From assembly GCA_003136335.1 (NCBI GenBank), contig PLEA01000363.1, forward strand, positions 1-5,315: a stretch of DNA of 5,315 nucleotides, given 5' to 3'. The stretch's first letter is position 1, and each line of letters begins with the position of its first letter. Both the position numbers and the translations under genes were made by a program. Of this stretch, positions 1 to 5,286 are shown in pieces. This stretch comes from Acidobacteriaceae bacterium. Lineage in GTDB: Bacteria; Acidobacteriota; Terriglobia; Terriglobales; SbA1. The notes beneath the pieces are model-generated. The model did no database searches, was not told the DNA's origin, and worked only from the letters and a program-made list of their open reading frames with translations.

Positions 1-488
1 AAGGCGAGAAGAGCTGGCGGCGCAGGCCCGTTGCCGTGCTCACGATTCTGCTCGCGGCGATTGCGCTGGGGACGCTGACAGACCTCGCGACATATACGCC
101 GTGGAGCCCGGTGATGGATGCGTGGAGCGGGCTTCCGATTCCCGCTGAGTTTCTCCACAACCGCTCGGCGCTGGAGAGGCAAGGCGCCCTGGTTTTTCAG
201 TTGAAGCAATGCCACAACTGCCATTCTCTGGGCGATCGAGGCGGAAAGCGCGGCCCTGCACTAGACGCCGTAGCCGTGCGATTAACTTACGACCAACTGA
301 TTCGGCAAGTGATCCAGGGTGGTGGCAACATGCCCGCTTACGGCAAGAATTTGAACCCTGCTCAGACCACGGCGATTGTCGCATTCCTTGAGACCTTGCG
401 TCCTGCGGGACAATCGCCGGCACGGAACGCCTCGCGTGCCATTGCACTTGGAAGCGAACCGGCAGAGTCGCCTTTGACCGATCGATGA
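1..488 (+). CDS. Cytochrome b-type subunit with fused C-terminal cytochrome c domain (5' partial)
   Basis: The frame is open to the left edge (first full codon at base 3), so this is the 3' end of a longer gene. The GTG at 36 is probably internal. What remains starts with a basic stretch (GEKSWRRRP) and one hydrophobic helix (VLTILLAAIALGTL). A short periplasmic linker follows (TYTPWSPVMDAWSG), then a class I cytochrome c domain. The haem motif is CHNCH (bases 210-224), followed by a GGKRGPALD loop. The likely distal ligand is the Met of GGGNMPAYG. The helix/linker/haem layout matches cytochrome b subunits of bc-type complexes that carry their own cytochrome c at the C-terminus, which would pass electrons from quinol toward an oxidase. 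The cytochrome c domain is seen directly; the cytochrome b part is inferred from one helix. The last ~30 residues are a low-complexity polar tail. An alternative is another membrane-anchored cytochrome c. Confidence 0.82.
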   Translation, partial: GEKSWRRRPVAVLTILLAAIALGTLTDLATYTPWSPVMDAWSGLPIPAEFLHNRSALERQGALVFQLKQCHNCHSLGDRGGKRGPALDAVAVRLTYDQLIRQVIQGGGNMPAYGKNLNPAQTTAIVAFLETLRPAGQSPARNASRAIALGSEPAESPLTDR

Positions 489-518
489 GATTTGCAATAT
501 GAGAATTTCACAATACCC

Positions 519-968
519 ATGACAGCGGACGCCCAAGCTATTTTCGAGTCATGGTCCGCCCCCGTCGGGGTGAACGGGGCGCTTAGTCTCGCAGCTCTGG
601 CCTATTCGATAGGCTGGGTCCGCCTCCATATTGCTTTCCGAAACCTAATTTCAGCTTGGCGGCTTGCCGCATTTCTTGCTGGAATTGTTTCACTATGGAT
701 CGCAATCGGCTCCCCCGCGGAAGCGTTTGATGATGTTTCACTCACCGTTCACATGGGGCAGCACCTCTTGCTAATGTCGATCGCCCCTCTTTTGATTCTG
801 CTTAGTGCGCCAACGGTTCCGCTCCTTCAGGGGCTTCCAAGGTGGCTGATTCGCAGCATCGTCGGCCCACTGTTACGGTGCGACTGGGCGCGTTGGACAT
901 GGCGGAAGTCGCGCGGCCCGTACGAGCGATCCAGTTATGGGCAACGCTTTCGGATTATTGGGCGCTGA
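519..968 (+). pseudogene. ctaG: caa3-type oxidase assembly factor CtaG, C-terminally truncated
   Basis: The ATG at 519 is chosen over an in-frame TTG at 492; neither has a convincing Shine-Dalgarno. The product is 149 aa, against roughly 250-300 aa for the CtaG family (caa3_CtaG), a multi-pass membrane protein involved in copper/oxidase assembly. Residues 1-110 look like the family N-terminus: helices near 21-40 and 47-64, then the hallmark H78-M-x-Q-H82-LLLM, the segment APLLILLSAPTVPLL and GLPRW. Family resemblance fades after about residue 120. The tail (RKSRGPYERSSYGQRF) is simply the start of ctaB read in another frame, ending at a TGA 70 bp inside ctaB. The expected later helices and histidines are missing in every frame because ctaB begins at once. 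I read this as an internal deletion that removed the 3' half of ctaG. It could be a non-functional remnant or a retained short form; an assembly error is also possible. Confidence 0.72.
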
Positions 969-1810
969 CCAAACCGGAAGTGAATTTTCTAATTCTCGTC
1001 ACAGCGCTTGCAGGTTTCTATTTGGCATCCAAACCTGGCTCTCGCGGATTACGTGTATTGCTGGCTGGTCACATGCTGCTGGGTACGCTGATGGTAGCGG
1101 CAGGCACCGGAACGCTCAATCAGTTCCTTGAGCGCTCCTTCGATGCGCAGATGCGAAGGACAGCGCGGCGCCCCCTTGCGTCGGGAAGACTTAAAGCTTC
1201 TCACGTTCTCTGTTTTGGAACTTTATTGGCCCTGGCAGGTACGGTGAATTTAGCTATGACCGTAAATGTATTGACGTCCTTGCTGGCAGTCATCACGCTG
1301 CTGAGCTACCTGTTTCTGTACATGCCACTCAAACGACAAACGCCGCTATGCACTTTGATTGGCGCGTTTCCTGGTGCTGTACCGCCGTTGATCGGTTGGG
1401 CTGCGGCGCGCGGTCGGCTAGATCCCGAAGCTTGGGTGCTTTACGCCATGGTCTTCCTGTGGCAGTTCCCGCACTTCATGGCCATTGCCTGGATCTATCG
1501 CGAAGACTACGCCCGCGCGGGCATCCAGATGCTTCCGGTTGTGGACAAGAAGGGCGACGCGACGTTCCGGCAGATCATTACGACTTCGGCGATCCTGGTG
1601 TGGGTGAGCGCGCTTCCGTCGGTGGTTGGCATGGCGGGCATCACGTATTTTTTCGGAGCGCTCGCCCTCGGAATGATTCTGCTGCAGGTGGGATTGTGGG
1701 CCAATCGTTCAAGAACAAATCACCGCGCCAAATGGCTGATGCACGCAACTGTCGCGCACATTCCGATATTGCTCGCATGGCTGGTGCTGGATCGTTTGAT
1801 TACGCGATGA
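899..1810 (+). CDS. ctaB: Protoheme IX farnesyltransferase (haem O synthase)
   Basis: This enzyme transfers a farnesyl group to the vinyl group of haem B to make haem O, the precursor of haem A for aa3/caa3 oxidases, in the inner membrane (UbiA prenyltransferase superfamily). With the ATG at 899 the protein is 303 aa, normal for the family. The first prenyl-diphosphate/Mg motif is N74-x3-E78-x3-D82 followed by AQMRRTARRPL. The YxPLKRxTPxxTLIGAFPGAxPPLIGW block spans about 141-167. The second motif region is WQFPHFMAIAWIYREDYARAG with QMLPVV after it (about 188-215). Many hydrophobic helices are visible. An ATG at 842 lies in the same frame, but the extra 19 residues are ctaG sequence out of frame, so 899 is preferred; no good Shine-Dalgarno is seen. 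The gene overlaps the truncated ctaG by 70 bp and the next gene by 4 bp (ATGA). The catalytic signature looks intact. Confidence 0.95.
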   Translation: MAEVARPVRAIQLWATLSDYWALTKPEVNFLILVTALAGFYLASKPGSRGLRVLLAGHMLLGTLMVAAGTGTLNQFLERSFDAQMRRTARRPLASGRLKASHVLCFGTLLALAGTVNLAMTVNVLTSLLAVITLLSYLFLYMPLKRQTPLCTLIGAFPGAVPPLIGWAAARGRLDPEAWVLYAMVFLWQFPHFMAIAWIYREDYARAGIQMLPVVDKKGDATFRQIITTSAILVWVSALPSVVGMAGITYFFGALALGMILLQVGLWANRSRTNHRAKWLMHATVAHIPILLAWLVLDRLITR

Positions 1811-2265
1811 CCATTGCGATCCCAGTCGAATCCCTTCCCAAAATCAACGCTTCTCTGAACGCCGCCTGTACGGTTTTCCTAGTGCTCGGGTTCATTTGTA
1901 TTCGCAACGGAAAGATTCGCTATCACCGCTTTTGCATGATCGTAGCGTTCCTGTGCTCGACGGTTTTTCTGGCTCTGTATCTCTATTTTCACTTCCATGC
2001 GGGAATCATTCGATTCGGCGGGCAGGGCTGGATTCGGACGGTCTATCTCGCCATTCTCATCTCGCACACGACACTTGCGGTGATCATCGTGCCGCTCATA
2101 TTGATTACGCTCTCGCGCGCCCTGCGCGAACGCTTTGACCGCCATCGCGCGATCGCCCGCTGGACGCTGCCCCTGTGGCTTTATGTCTCGGTCACCGGCG
2201 TGATTGTTTACTGGCTGCTGTATGTCGCCTACACGCCCATCTGGCCCGCCGGGTTCAATTCCTAG
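1807..2265 (+). CDS. DUF420 family membrane protein (CtaM/YozB-like)
   Basis: The start ATG overlaps the ctaB stop (ATGA, 1807-1810), which implies translational coupling. The frame stays open upstream to 1348, but that part is out-of-frame ctaB. The product is 152 aa, with four to five hydrophobic helices at roughly 16-32, 42-61, 76-103 and 120-143. Conserved-looking histidines lie at membrane edges: H40 (RYHRF), H62/H64 (YFHFHAG), H87 (ISHTTLA) and H113 (DRHRAIARWTLPLW). This His pattern and the W-x-LPLWLYVSVTGVIVYWLLY end are typical of DUF420. Members such as staphylococcal CtaM are known to be needed for maturation of aa3-type haem-copper oxidase, by a mechanism not settled. Its place directly after ctaB fits an oxidase assembly role. 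The family call is firm; the role is inferred from homologues and context. Confidence 0.9.
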   Translation: MTIAIPVESLPKINASLNAACTVFLVLGFICIRNGKIRYHRFCMIVAFLCSTVFLALYLYFHFHAGIIRFGGQGWIRTVYLAILISHTTLAVIIVPLILITLSRALRERFDRHRAIARWTLPLWLYVSVTGVIVYWLLYVAYTPIWPAGFNS

Positions 2266-2267
2266 CC

Positions 2268-2293
2268 CGACGGATCGAAGGCGATATCCGTCG
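2268..2293. terminator. Inverted repeat between convergent genes, possible bidirectional terminator
   Basis: A perfect 8-bp inverted repeat (CGACGGAT at 2268-2275, ATCCGTCG at 2286-2293) with a 10-nt loop fills most of the 37-bp gap between the stop codons of the DUF420 gene (+) and the gene on the - strand. The position suits a shared terminator. No clear U-tract follows the stem on either strand, so intrinsic termination is doubtful. Confidence 0.35.
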
Positions 2294-2302
2294 CCCGGAT
2301 CG

Positions 2303-3004
2303 TTATTTGTAGGAAACGACGGCCTGGCCGTTTTGAACCTGGATGTCGCTGATGTCGGGGGGGAGCTTGAGCTTTTCGCGATTTTCGGGCGATTCCATCA
2401 TTTTTGACACCACGGACTCTAGCATGGACTGCGGCAGGGGCAGCGAACCAAGCTTTCCTGCGACCGGTATGAACTTCATGTAGCCGTTCTCGGAGCCCAG
2501 GTGGCCATCGAGCTCGAGCGATAAATCTTTCCCGTGGAAATCGAATATGACATGCGCCTTCACCAGGTCGCCCTCCATGGTGACGTTTACATCCTTCACC
2601 GATGATTGCACCTGTTCGACTGTTGCAGCGTCGTTGCTGGAAAGCGCGGCCAGCGCTCCGGCGTTCGGATCAGCCGAAGCCCCGCCTACGGTCACCCCTG
2701 GCGGTGTTGCGGCGGGCGACGGTACGCTCGCAGAGGGCTGCGGTGCACCACCCATCTGGAGATTTTGTTGCAGATAGGAGTTCAGTTCCGTGGGGTCGAG
2801 TTGAACCTGCGCGGGCTGGCCGGCGGCCTTGGCCTGGTCTGCGGCAGCAAACTTCTGTTCGACTCGTGAGGCGGCGCTGGGATCATTTGCGACGTTCGGC
2901 GGCGGCGATTTGCGTAAGACCAGCGCCACGGTCAGAACCAGGCCGGCGGTTGCGCCCCAACCCAATACTCGATACAGAGTCTTGTATAACGCGGGGTTCG
3001 ACAT
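2303..3004 (-). CDS. Membrane-anchored protein of unknown function
   Basis: I cannot assign a named family. The 233-aa product starts with a short cytoplasmic stretch (MSNPALYKTLYR) and one strong hydrophobic helix at about 13-30, read as a signal anchor without an obvious cleavage site, so the rest is probably periplasmic. Residues ~45-80 are helical and polar, with a DPTELNSYLQQNL motif. Residues ~84-115 are a Pro/Ala/Gly-rich flexible linker. Residues ~128-233 look like a beta-rich domain (VKDVNVTMEGDLVKAHVIFDF, then LELDGHLGSENGY) followed by a GSLPLP turn and a helix. This resembles in outline the YpmS/DUF2140-type arrangement of a TM anchor, an 'E-LN-L' segment and a strand-rich domain ending in a G-x-LPLP turn, but that is only a suggestion. 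The start is supported by GGGGAGG at 3009-3015, 4 nt before the ATG. It is transcribed opposite to both neighbouring blocks, apparently alone. Confidence 0.8.
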   Translation of the reverse strand: MSNPALYKTLYRVLGWGATAGLVLTVALVLRKSPPPNVANDPSAASRVEQKFAAADQAKAAGQPAQVQLDPTELNSYLQQNLQMGGAPQPSASVPSPAATPPGVTVGGASADPNAGALAALSSNDAATVEQVQSSVKDVNVTMEGDLVKAHVIFDFHGKDLSLELDGHLGSENGYMKFIPVAGKLGSLPLPQSMLESVVSKMMESPENREKLKLPPDISDIQVQNGQAVVSYK

Positions 3005-3008
3005 TGAT

Positions 3009-3015
3009 CCTCCCC
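3009..3015 (-). promoter_or_regulatory. Strong Shine-Dalgarno of the - strand gene
   Basis: On the - strand the sequence reads GGGGAGG, then ATCA, then the ATG at 3004. The spacer is short but the match is the strongest in the window. It fixes the start of the 233-aa protein, whose hydrophobic anchor follows directly. Confidence 0.7.
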
Positions 3016-3096
3016 TTCGATTTCAGTCTAGCAAGGGGGGAACTGGGGCGGGAGATCGCGCCGGGTGGCCGTCGCCTATCGTCCACTGGCCCTGCG

Positions 3097-3145
3097 GTCA
3101 GGGGATGGTTCCGACCGTTCCGGTGCGGTCAACTACACCCCTGAC
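3097..3145 (+). promoter_or_regulatory. Nested inverted repeat in the divergent intergenic region
   Basis: The outer arms are a perfect 8-bp match: GTCAGGGG at 3097-3104 and CCCCTGAC at 3138-3145. Inside them is a second perfect 5-bp stem, GACCG at 3113-3117 and CGGTC at 3126-3130, with an 8-nt loop. The internal loops are of similar size (8 and 7 nt), so the whole could fold as one two-tier hairpin. It lies about 155 bp before the beta-barrel gene and 93 bp before the start of the - strand gene. It could be an operator for a dimeric regulator or a structured leader RNA. It matches no riboswitch class that I recognise. The rest of 3005-3299 holds no gene that I can support and no convincing sigma-70 promoter. 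Confidence 0.45.
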
Positions 3146-3299
3146 AGAGGGGGCATGGTTTCCGGCAGTTATTAACGCCAAGGAACAAGGCATACGTACT
3201 CAAGTTGATACTTTCCCCGCAGCTACCCAAACTTGAAGCAGGCCAAGGCAGTTTCGGCCCGCGGATTCTTCGAATTCTACCCTTGGGCACAGGCCGAGA

Positions 3300-4406
3300 A
3301 TGCCACCAGTTTCTCTCAATTTGGCGATTCACGCGCGGGTACGATGCGCTGCGGTGCTGCTGGTGTTTTTCATCGCACCGACCGTGCATGCGCAATCGCA
3401 GGACGAAACGGCTTCGAATCCTCCCGATGCGAGCTTGCCGCAAATCAGTCCCGTGCCGGTACTTTCCGCAGGATTGGCTTTCAACACGTTCATCCAAGGC
3501 GGGACGCCGAACCTCCACCCGCTGGTCTCCCCGGTAATCCTGATACCCATCGGCCAGAACTGGCTGATCGAATCGCGCGATACTTTTGAGATCAATCTCG
3601 CACCGGTCCCGGGGGAAAACGGATACAAAGGCTACCTTCAGAAGGAAGTCGACTACTTGCAGCTGGATTACATCGCCAACCGTTACTTCACGATTACGGT
3701 CGGAAGGTTTCTGACGCCGTTCGGAGTCTACAACGAGCGCCTCTACCCCGTCTGGATTCGCGACCTGCAAAGCGATCCATTGATTCTGCCGATCTCAACG
3801 GGCCCGAGCGGCGCAGCAACGGGCGCGATGGTGCGGGGTGGATTTAAGGCAACACCCAAAATGGAAATCAATTATGCGACCTATTTCTCGACGTTGAGCA
3901 GGGACACTCCGTTTGATTCCGATCGCGACATTGGGGCCAGGGCCGGCATATTCCTGCCGGGTCCGCGGCTTGAGGTCGGCGGTTCGTTTCAGCACCTGCT
4001 CGACGACCAACATTCCAATGCCTTCGGATTTCATTTTGCGTGGCAGCCGCCGCCTCTGCCGCTGGACATTCGCGCCGAATATGCACGCTCACAGAACGGT
4101 AGCGGGTACTGGGTCGAATCGGCCTATCGGCTGAGCCAGCTGCCTGTGTGGCACGATGAGATGCGGCGTGTCCAACTGGTCGCGCGGATGCAGCAGTTCT
4201 ATCTTGGCAAAGTGCTGAACGTCAACCTGCCCCAGGTAAACGCGAACATGTTTGAGTTCGGGATGAACTATTACGTTCGCGACGATTTTCGGTTTGTGAC
4301 CAGCTATGGGCGGCAATTCGCTCCCTACGGCGGTAACATGAACGTGTGGACACTGGGCGTTACCTACAGGCTCGCGCTTCCGGTGGGGCATGGAGACATC
4401 CAGTGA
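3300..4406 (+). CDS. Outer-membrane beta-barrel (porin-like) protein
   Basis: The 368-aa product begins with a signal peptide: basic residues (HARVR) before the core AAVLLVFFIAP, with likely cleavage after V29-H30-A31 before QSQ. The mature protein is rich in alternating polar/hydrophobic strands ending in aromatic residues, for example VDYLQLDYIANRYFTITVGRF, MEINYATYFSTL, LEVGGSFQHLL, NAFGFHFAW, FEFGMNYYVRDDFRFVTSYG and the final WTLGVTYRLAL. This points to an outer-membrane barrel. GRFLTPFGVYNERLYP recalls phosphate-selective porin/OprP-like barrels, but I do not claim the specificity. The ATG at 3300 is used; its Shine-Dalgarno is weak. A TTG at 3321 would give a tighter signal peptide. 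It is the first gene of the right-hand block and its stop overlaps the next start, so it probably works with the cytochrome and cupredoxin downstream. No haem or metal motif is seen in it. Confidence 0.8.
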   Translation: MPPVSLNLAIHARVRCAAVLLVFFIAPTVHAQSQDETASNPPDASLPQISPVPVLSAGLAFNTFIQGGTPNLHPLVSPVILIPIGQNWLIESRDTFEINLAPVPGENGYKGYLQKEVDYLQLDYIANRYFTITVGRFLTPFGVYNERLYPVWIRDLQSDPLILPISTGPSGAATGAMVRGGFKATPKMEINYATYFSTLSRDTPFDSDRDIGARAGIFLPGPRLEVGGSFQHLLDDQHSNAFGFHFAWQPPPLPLDIRAEYARSQNGSGYWVESAYRLSQLPVWHDEMRRVQLVARMQQFYLGKVLNVNLPQVNANMFEFGMNYYVRDDFRFVTSYGRQFAPYGGNMNVWTLGVTYRLALPVGHGDIQ

Positions 4407-4744
4407 GCAGCCGGCGCGTGATTCTTTCAGGCGTGCTGGTGTTCGCGGCCGCCTCGCTGCTGTTGGCCGGCTCGTCGCCAGGCCAGCAGGGCGGCACCCC
4501 TCGACCCGCCCCGCCGGGCAGTCCCGCGACCGGTCGGTCGCAGGCTCATGCGGCGAGCCCGCAAGACGACGAGGCTTTGCGAGTGGAAGGTGAGAAGAGA
4601 TTTCAGGCCAACTGCAGCCGTTGCCACCAAGCGCCACACAAGTTCCCGCCGCGAATGGTGCTGACAATCGAACGGCACATGCGGGTACGAGCGACGCTCA
4701 CCGACGAGGACATGCGGCTGATTGTTCGCTACTTGACACAGTAG
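4403..4744 (+). CDS. Small mono-haem c-type cytochrome
   Basis: The start is the GTG at 4403, overlapping the barrel gene's stop (GTGA). It is preceded by GGAG at 4392-4395 with a 7-nt spacer. The frame is open further upstream, but that is barrel sequence in another frame. The product is 113 aa: a basic start (SSRR), a hydrophobic segment at about 6-23 acting as signal peptide or anchor (no lipobox Cys), a Pro/Gly/Ala-rich linker at ~26-54, then a very short haem domain with C71-S-R-C74-H75. Only 38 residues follow the CxxCH. Possible distal ligands are M85, M93 (in RHMRVRA) or M104. The C-terminal helix LTDEDMRLIVRYLTQ is typical of class I cytochromes c. It should sit in the periplasm and carry single electrons. 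Its position between a barrel and a CuA protein suggests it is their partner. Confidence 0.85.
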   Translation: MSSRRVILSGVLVFAAASLLLAGSSPGQQGGTPRPAPPGSPATGRSQAHAASPQDDEALRVEGEKRFQANCSRCHQAPHKFPPRMVLTIERHMRVRATLTDEDMRLIVRYLTQ

Positions 4745-4747
4745 GAG
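4743..4747 (+). promoter_or_regulatory. Shine-Dalgarno of the cupredoxin gene, overlapping the cytochrome stop
   Basis: AGGAG begins inside the TAG stop (4742-4744) of the cytochrome gene and lies 7 nt before the ATG at 4755. This supports that start and makes coupled translation of the two genes likely. Confidence 0.65.
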
Positions 4748-4754
4748 CATTGCG

Positions 4755-5201
4755 ATGATCCGGGAAGGAGATCGCTTGAGTACGAACGGACTGCGTCAGA
4801 GTCTGCTCCGTGCTGTGGCGTTGACTTTGACGCTCGGACCTCAAACCGCCCAAGTGCAGGCGCCGCACGTGATTGAAATTCTGGCCGATCACGACAGCCG
4901 GTTTAAAATGGCGGGACAAAAGGAACCGGTAATCACAGTCCACGCTGGCGAGCTGGTCACTCTGCGGATCACGGCAATTAAGGCCAAGAACCACAATCGG
5001 GACGGCTCGATACACGGTTTCTCGCTGCTCCGCGCAAAGGACAGGTCGCGCGTGCCTGGATGGGATTTCCTGCTCAAGCCGGGCGCGCAGGAGTTCATGC
5101 TCAACGCCCCTTCTGAGCCGGGAGAATATGTAGTGGTCTGCACGGTGATCTGTAGTGCCGATCATGAAGGCATGCATATGCGCTTTGTGGTCGTGCCGTA
5201 G
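4755..5201 (+). CDS. Secreted cupredoxin with CuA-type copper site (oxidase subunit II-like)
   Basis: The 148-aa product has an N-terminal basic/hydrophobic stretch (LRQSLLRAVALTLTLG) with likely cleavage near AQVQA36 before PHVIEI. The rest is one cupredoxin beta-sandwich. The ligands match the CuA binuclear centre of cytochrome oxidase subunit II and nitrous oxide reductase: H87 (SIHGF), then C129-x3-C133-x3-H137-x2-M140 in CTVICSADHEGM. The residue giving a backbone ligand in CuA (often Glu) is V131 here. There is no two-helix membrane hairpin of a normal subunit II; it resembles the soluble domain of a ba3-like subunit II. It should accept electrons from a cytochrome c, and a small one lies directly upstream. 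The Shine-Dalgarno AGGAG (4743-4747) overlaps the previous stop. A second start, TTG at 4776 with AAGGAG 5 nt before it, is also possible. The CuA assignment rests on spacing only; a mononuclear site is not excluded. Confidence 0.85.
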   Translation: MIREGDRLSTNGLRQSLLRAVALTLTLGPQTAQVQAPHVIEILADHDSRFKMAGQKEPVITVHAGELVTLRITAIKAKNHNRDGSIHGFSLLRAKDRSRVPGWDFLLKPGAQEFMLNAPSEPGEYVVVCTVICSADHEGMHMRFVVVP

Positions 5202-5228
5202 GCGCAAGTGGCGGGGTAGTACGTTTGA

Positions 5229-5250
5229 GGTGCCCGGGAATCCCGGCGCC
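5229..5250 (+). promoter_or_regulatory. GC-rich hairpin in the gap before the last gene
   Basis: GGTGCC (5229-5234) pairs with GGCGCC (5245-5250), including one G-T pair. After one mismatch a further GG/CC pair closes a small loop. An alternative 5-bp fold, CCGGG/CCCGG around AAT, uses the same bases. There is no U-tract after it, so it is more likely an RNA-processing, stability or attenuation element than a simple terminator. The 85-bp gap it sits in is the only real break in the right-hand operon. Confidence 0.35.
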
Positions 5251-5286
5251 GTGACTACAGAATTGAAAATTTGAGGGAGAGAAAAG

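Noticed and set aside
1348..1806. Upstream extension of the DUF420 gene (frame open from 1348)
   Set aside because: The extension is out-of-frame ctaB coding sequence. The DUF420 homology begins at the ATG of the ATGA overlap at 1807.
2602..3144. Long + strand open frames opposite the - strand gene (also 2829-3236)
   Set aside because: They are Arg/Pro/Ala-rich antisense shadows without recognisable domains or Shine-Dalgarno. The - strand frame has a membrane anchor, structured domain and strong ribosome-binding site.
3173..3210. Possible promoter-like strings (TTAACG/CATACG, GGAAC/GTTGA) before the barrel gene
   Set aside because: Spacing and matches are poor for both sigma-70 and extracytoplasmic sigma consensus, so I cannot support a promoter call.
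3005..3299. Check of the intergenic region for tRNA, CRISPR repeats or a known riboswitch
   Set aside because: No cloverleaf, no regularly spaced repeats and no recognised riboswitch core were found; only the nested inverted repeat stands out.
3129..3770. 213-aa - strand open frame over the intergenic region and start of the barrel gene
   Set aside because: Its composition is Arg-rich with no domain signal. It conflicts with the + strand gene, which has a clear signal peptide and beta-strand pattern.
4089..4667. 192-aa - strand open frame opposite the barrel end and cytochrome
   Set aside because: It is antisense to the CSRCH cytochrome and shows no motif of its own; it is a product of high GC at third positions.
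4698..5207. 169-aa - strand open frame opposite the cupredoxin
   Set aside because: It is His/Arg-rich shadow sequence. The + strand holds an exact CuA ligand pattern with a good ribosome-binding site.
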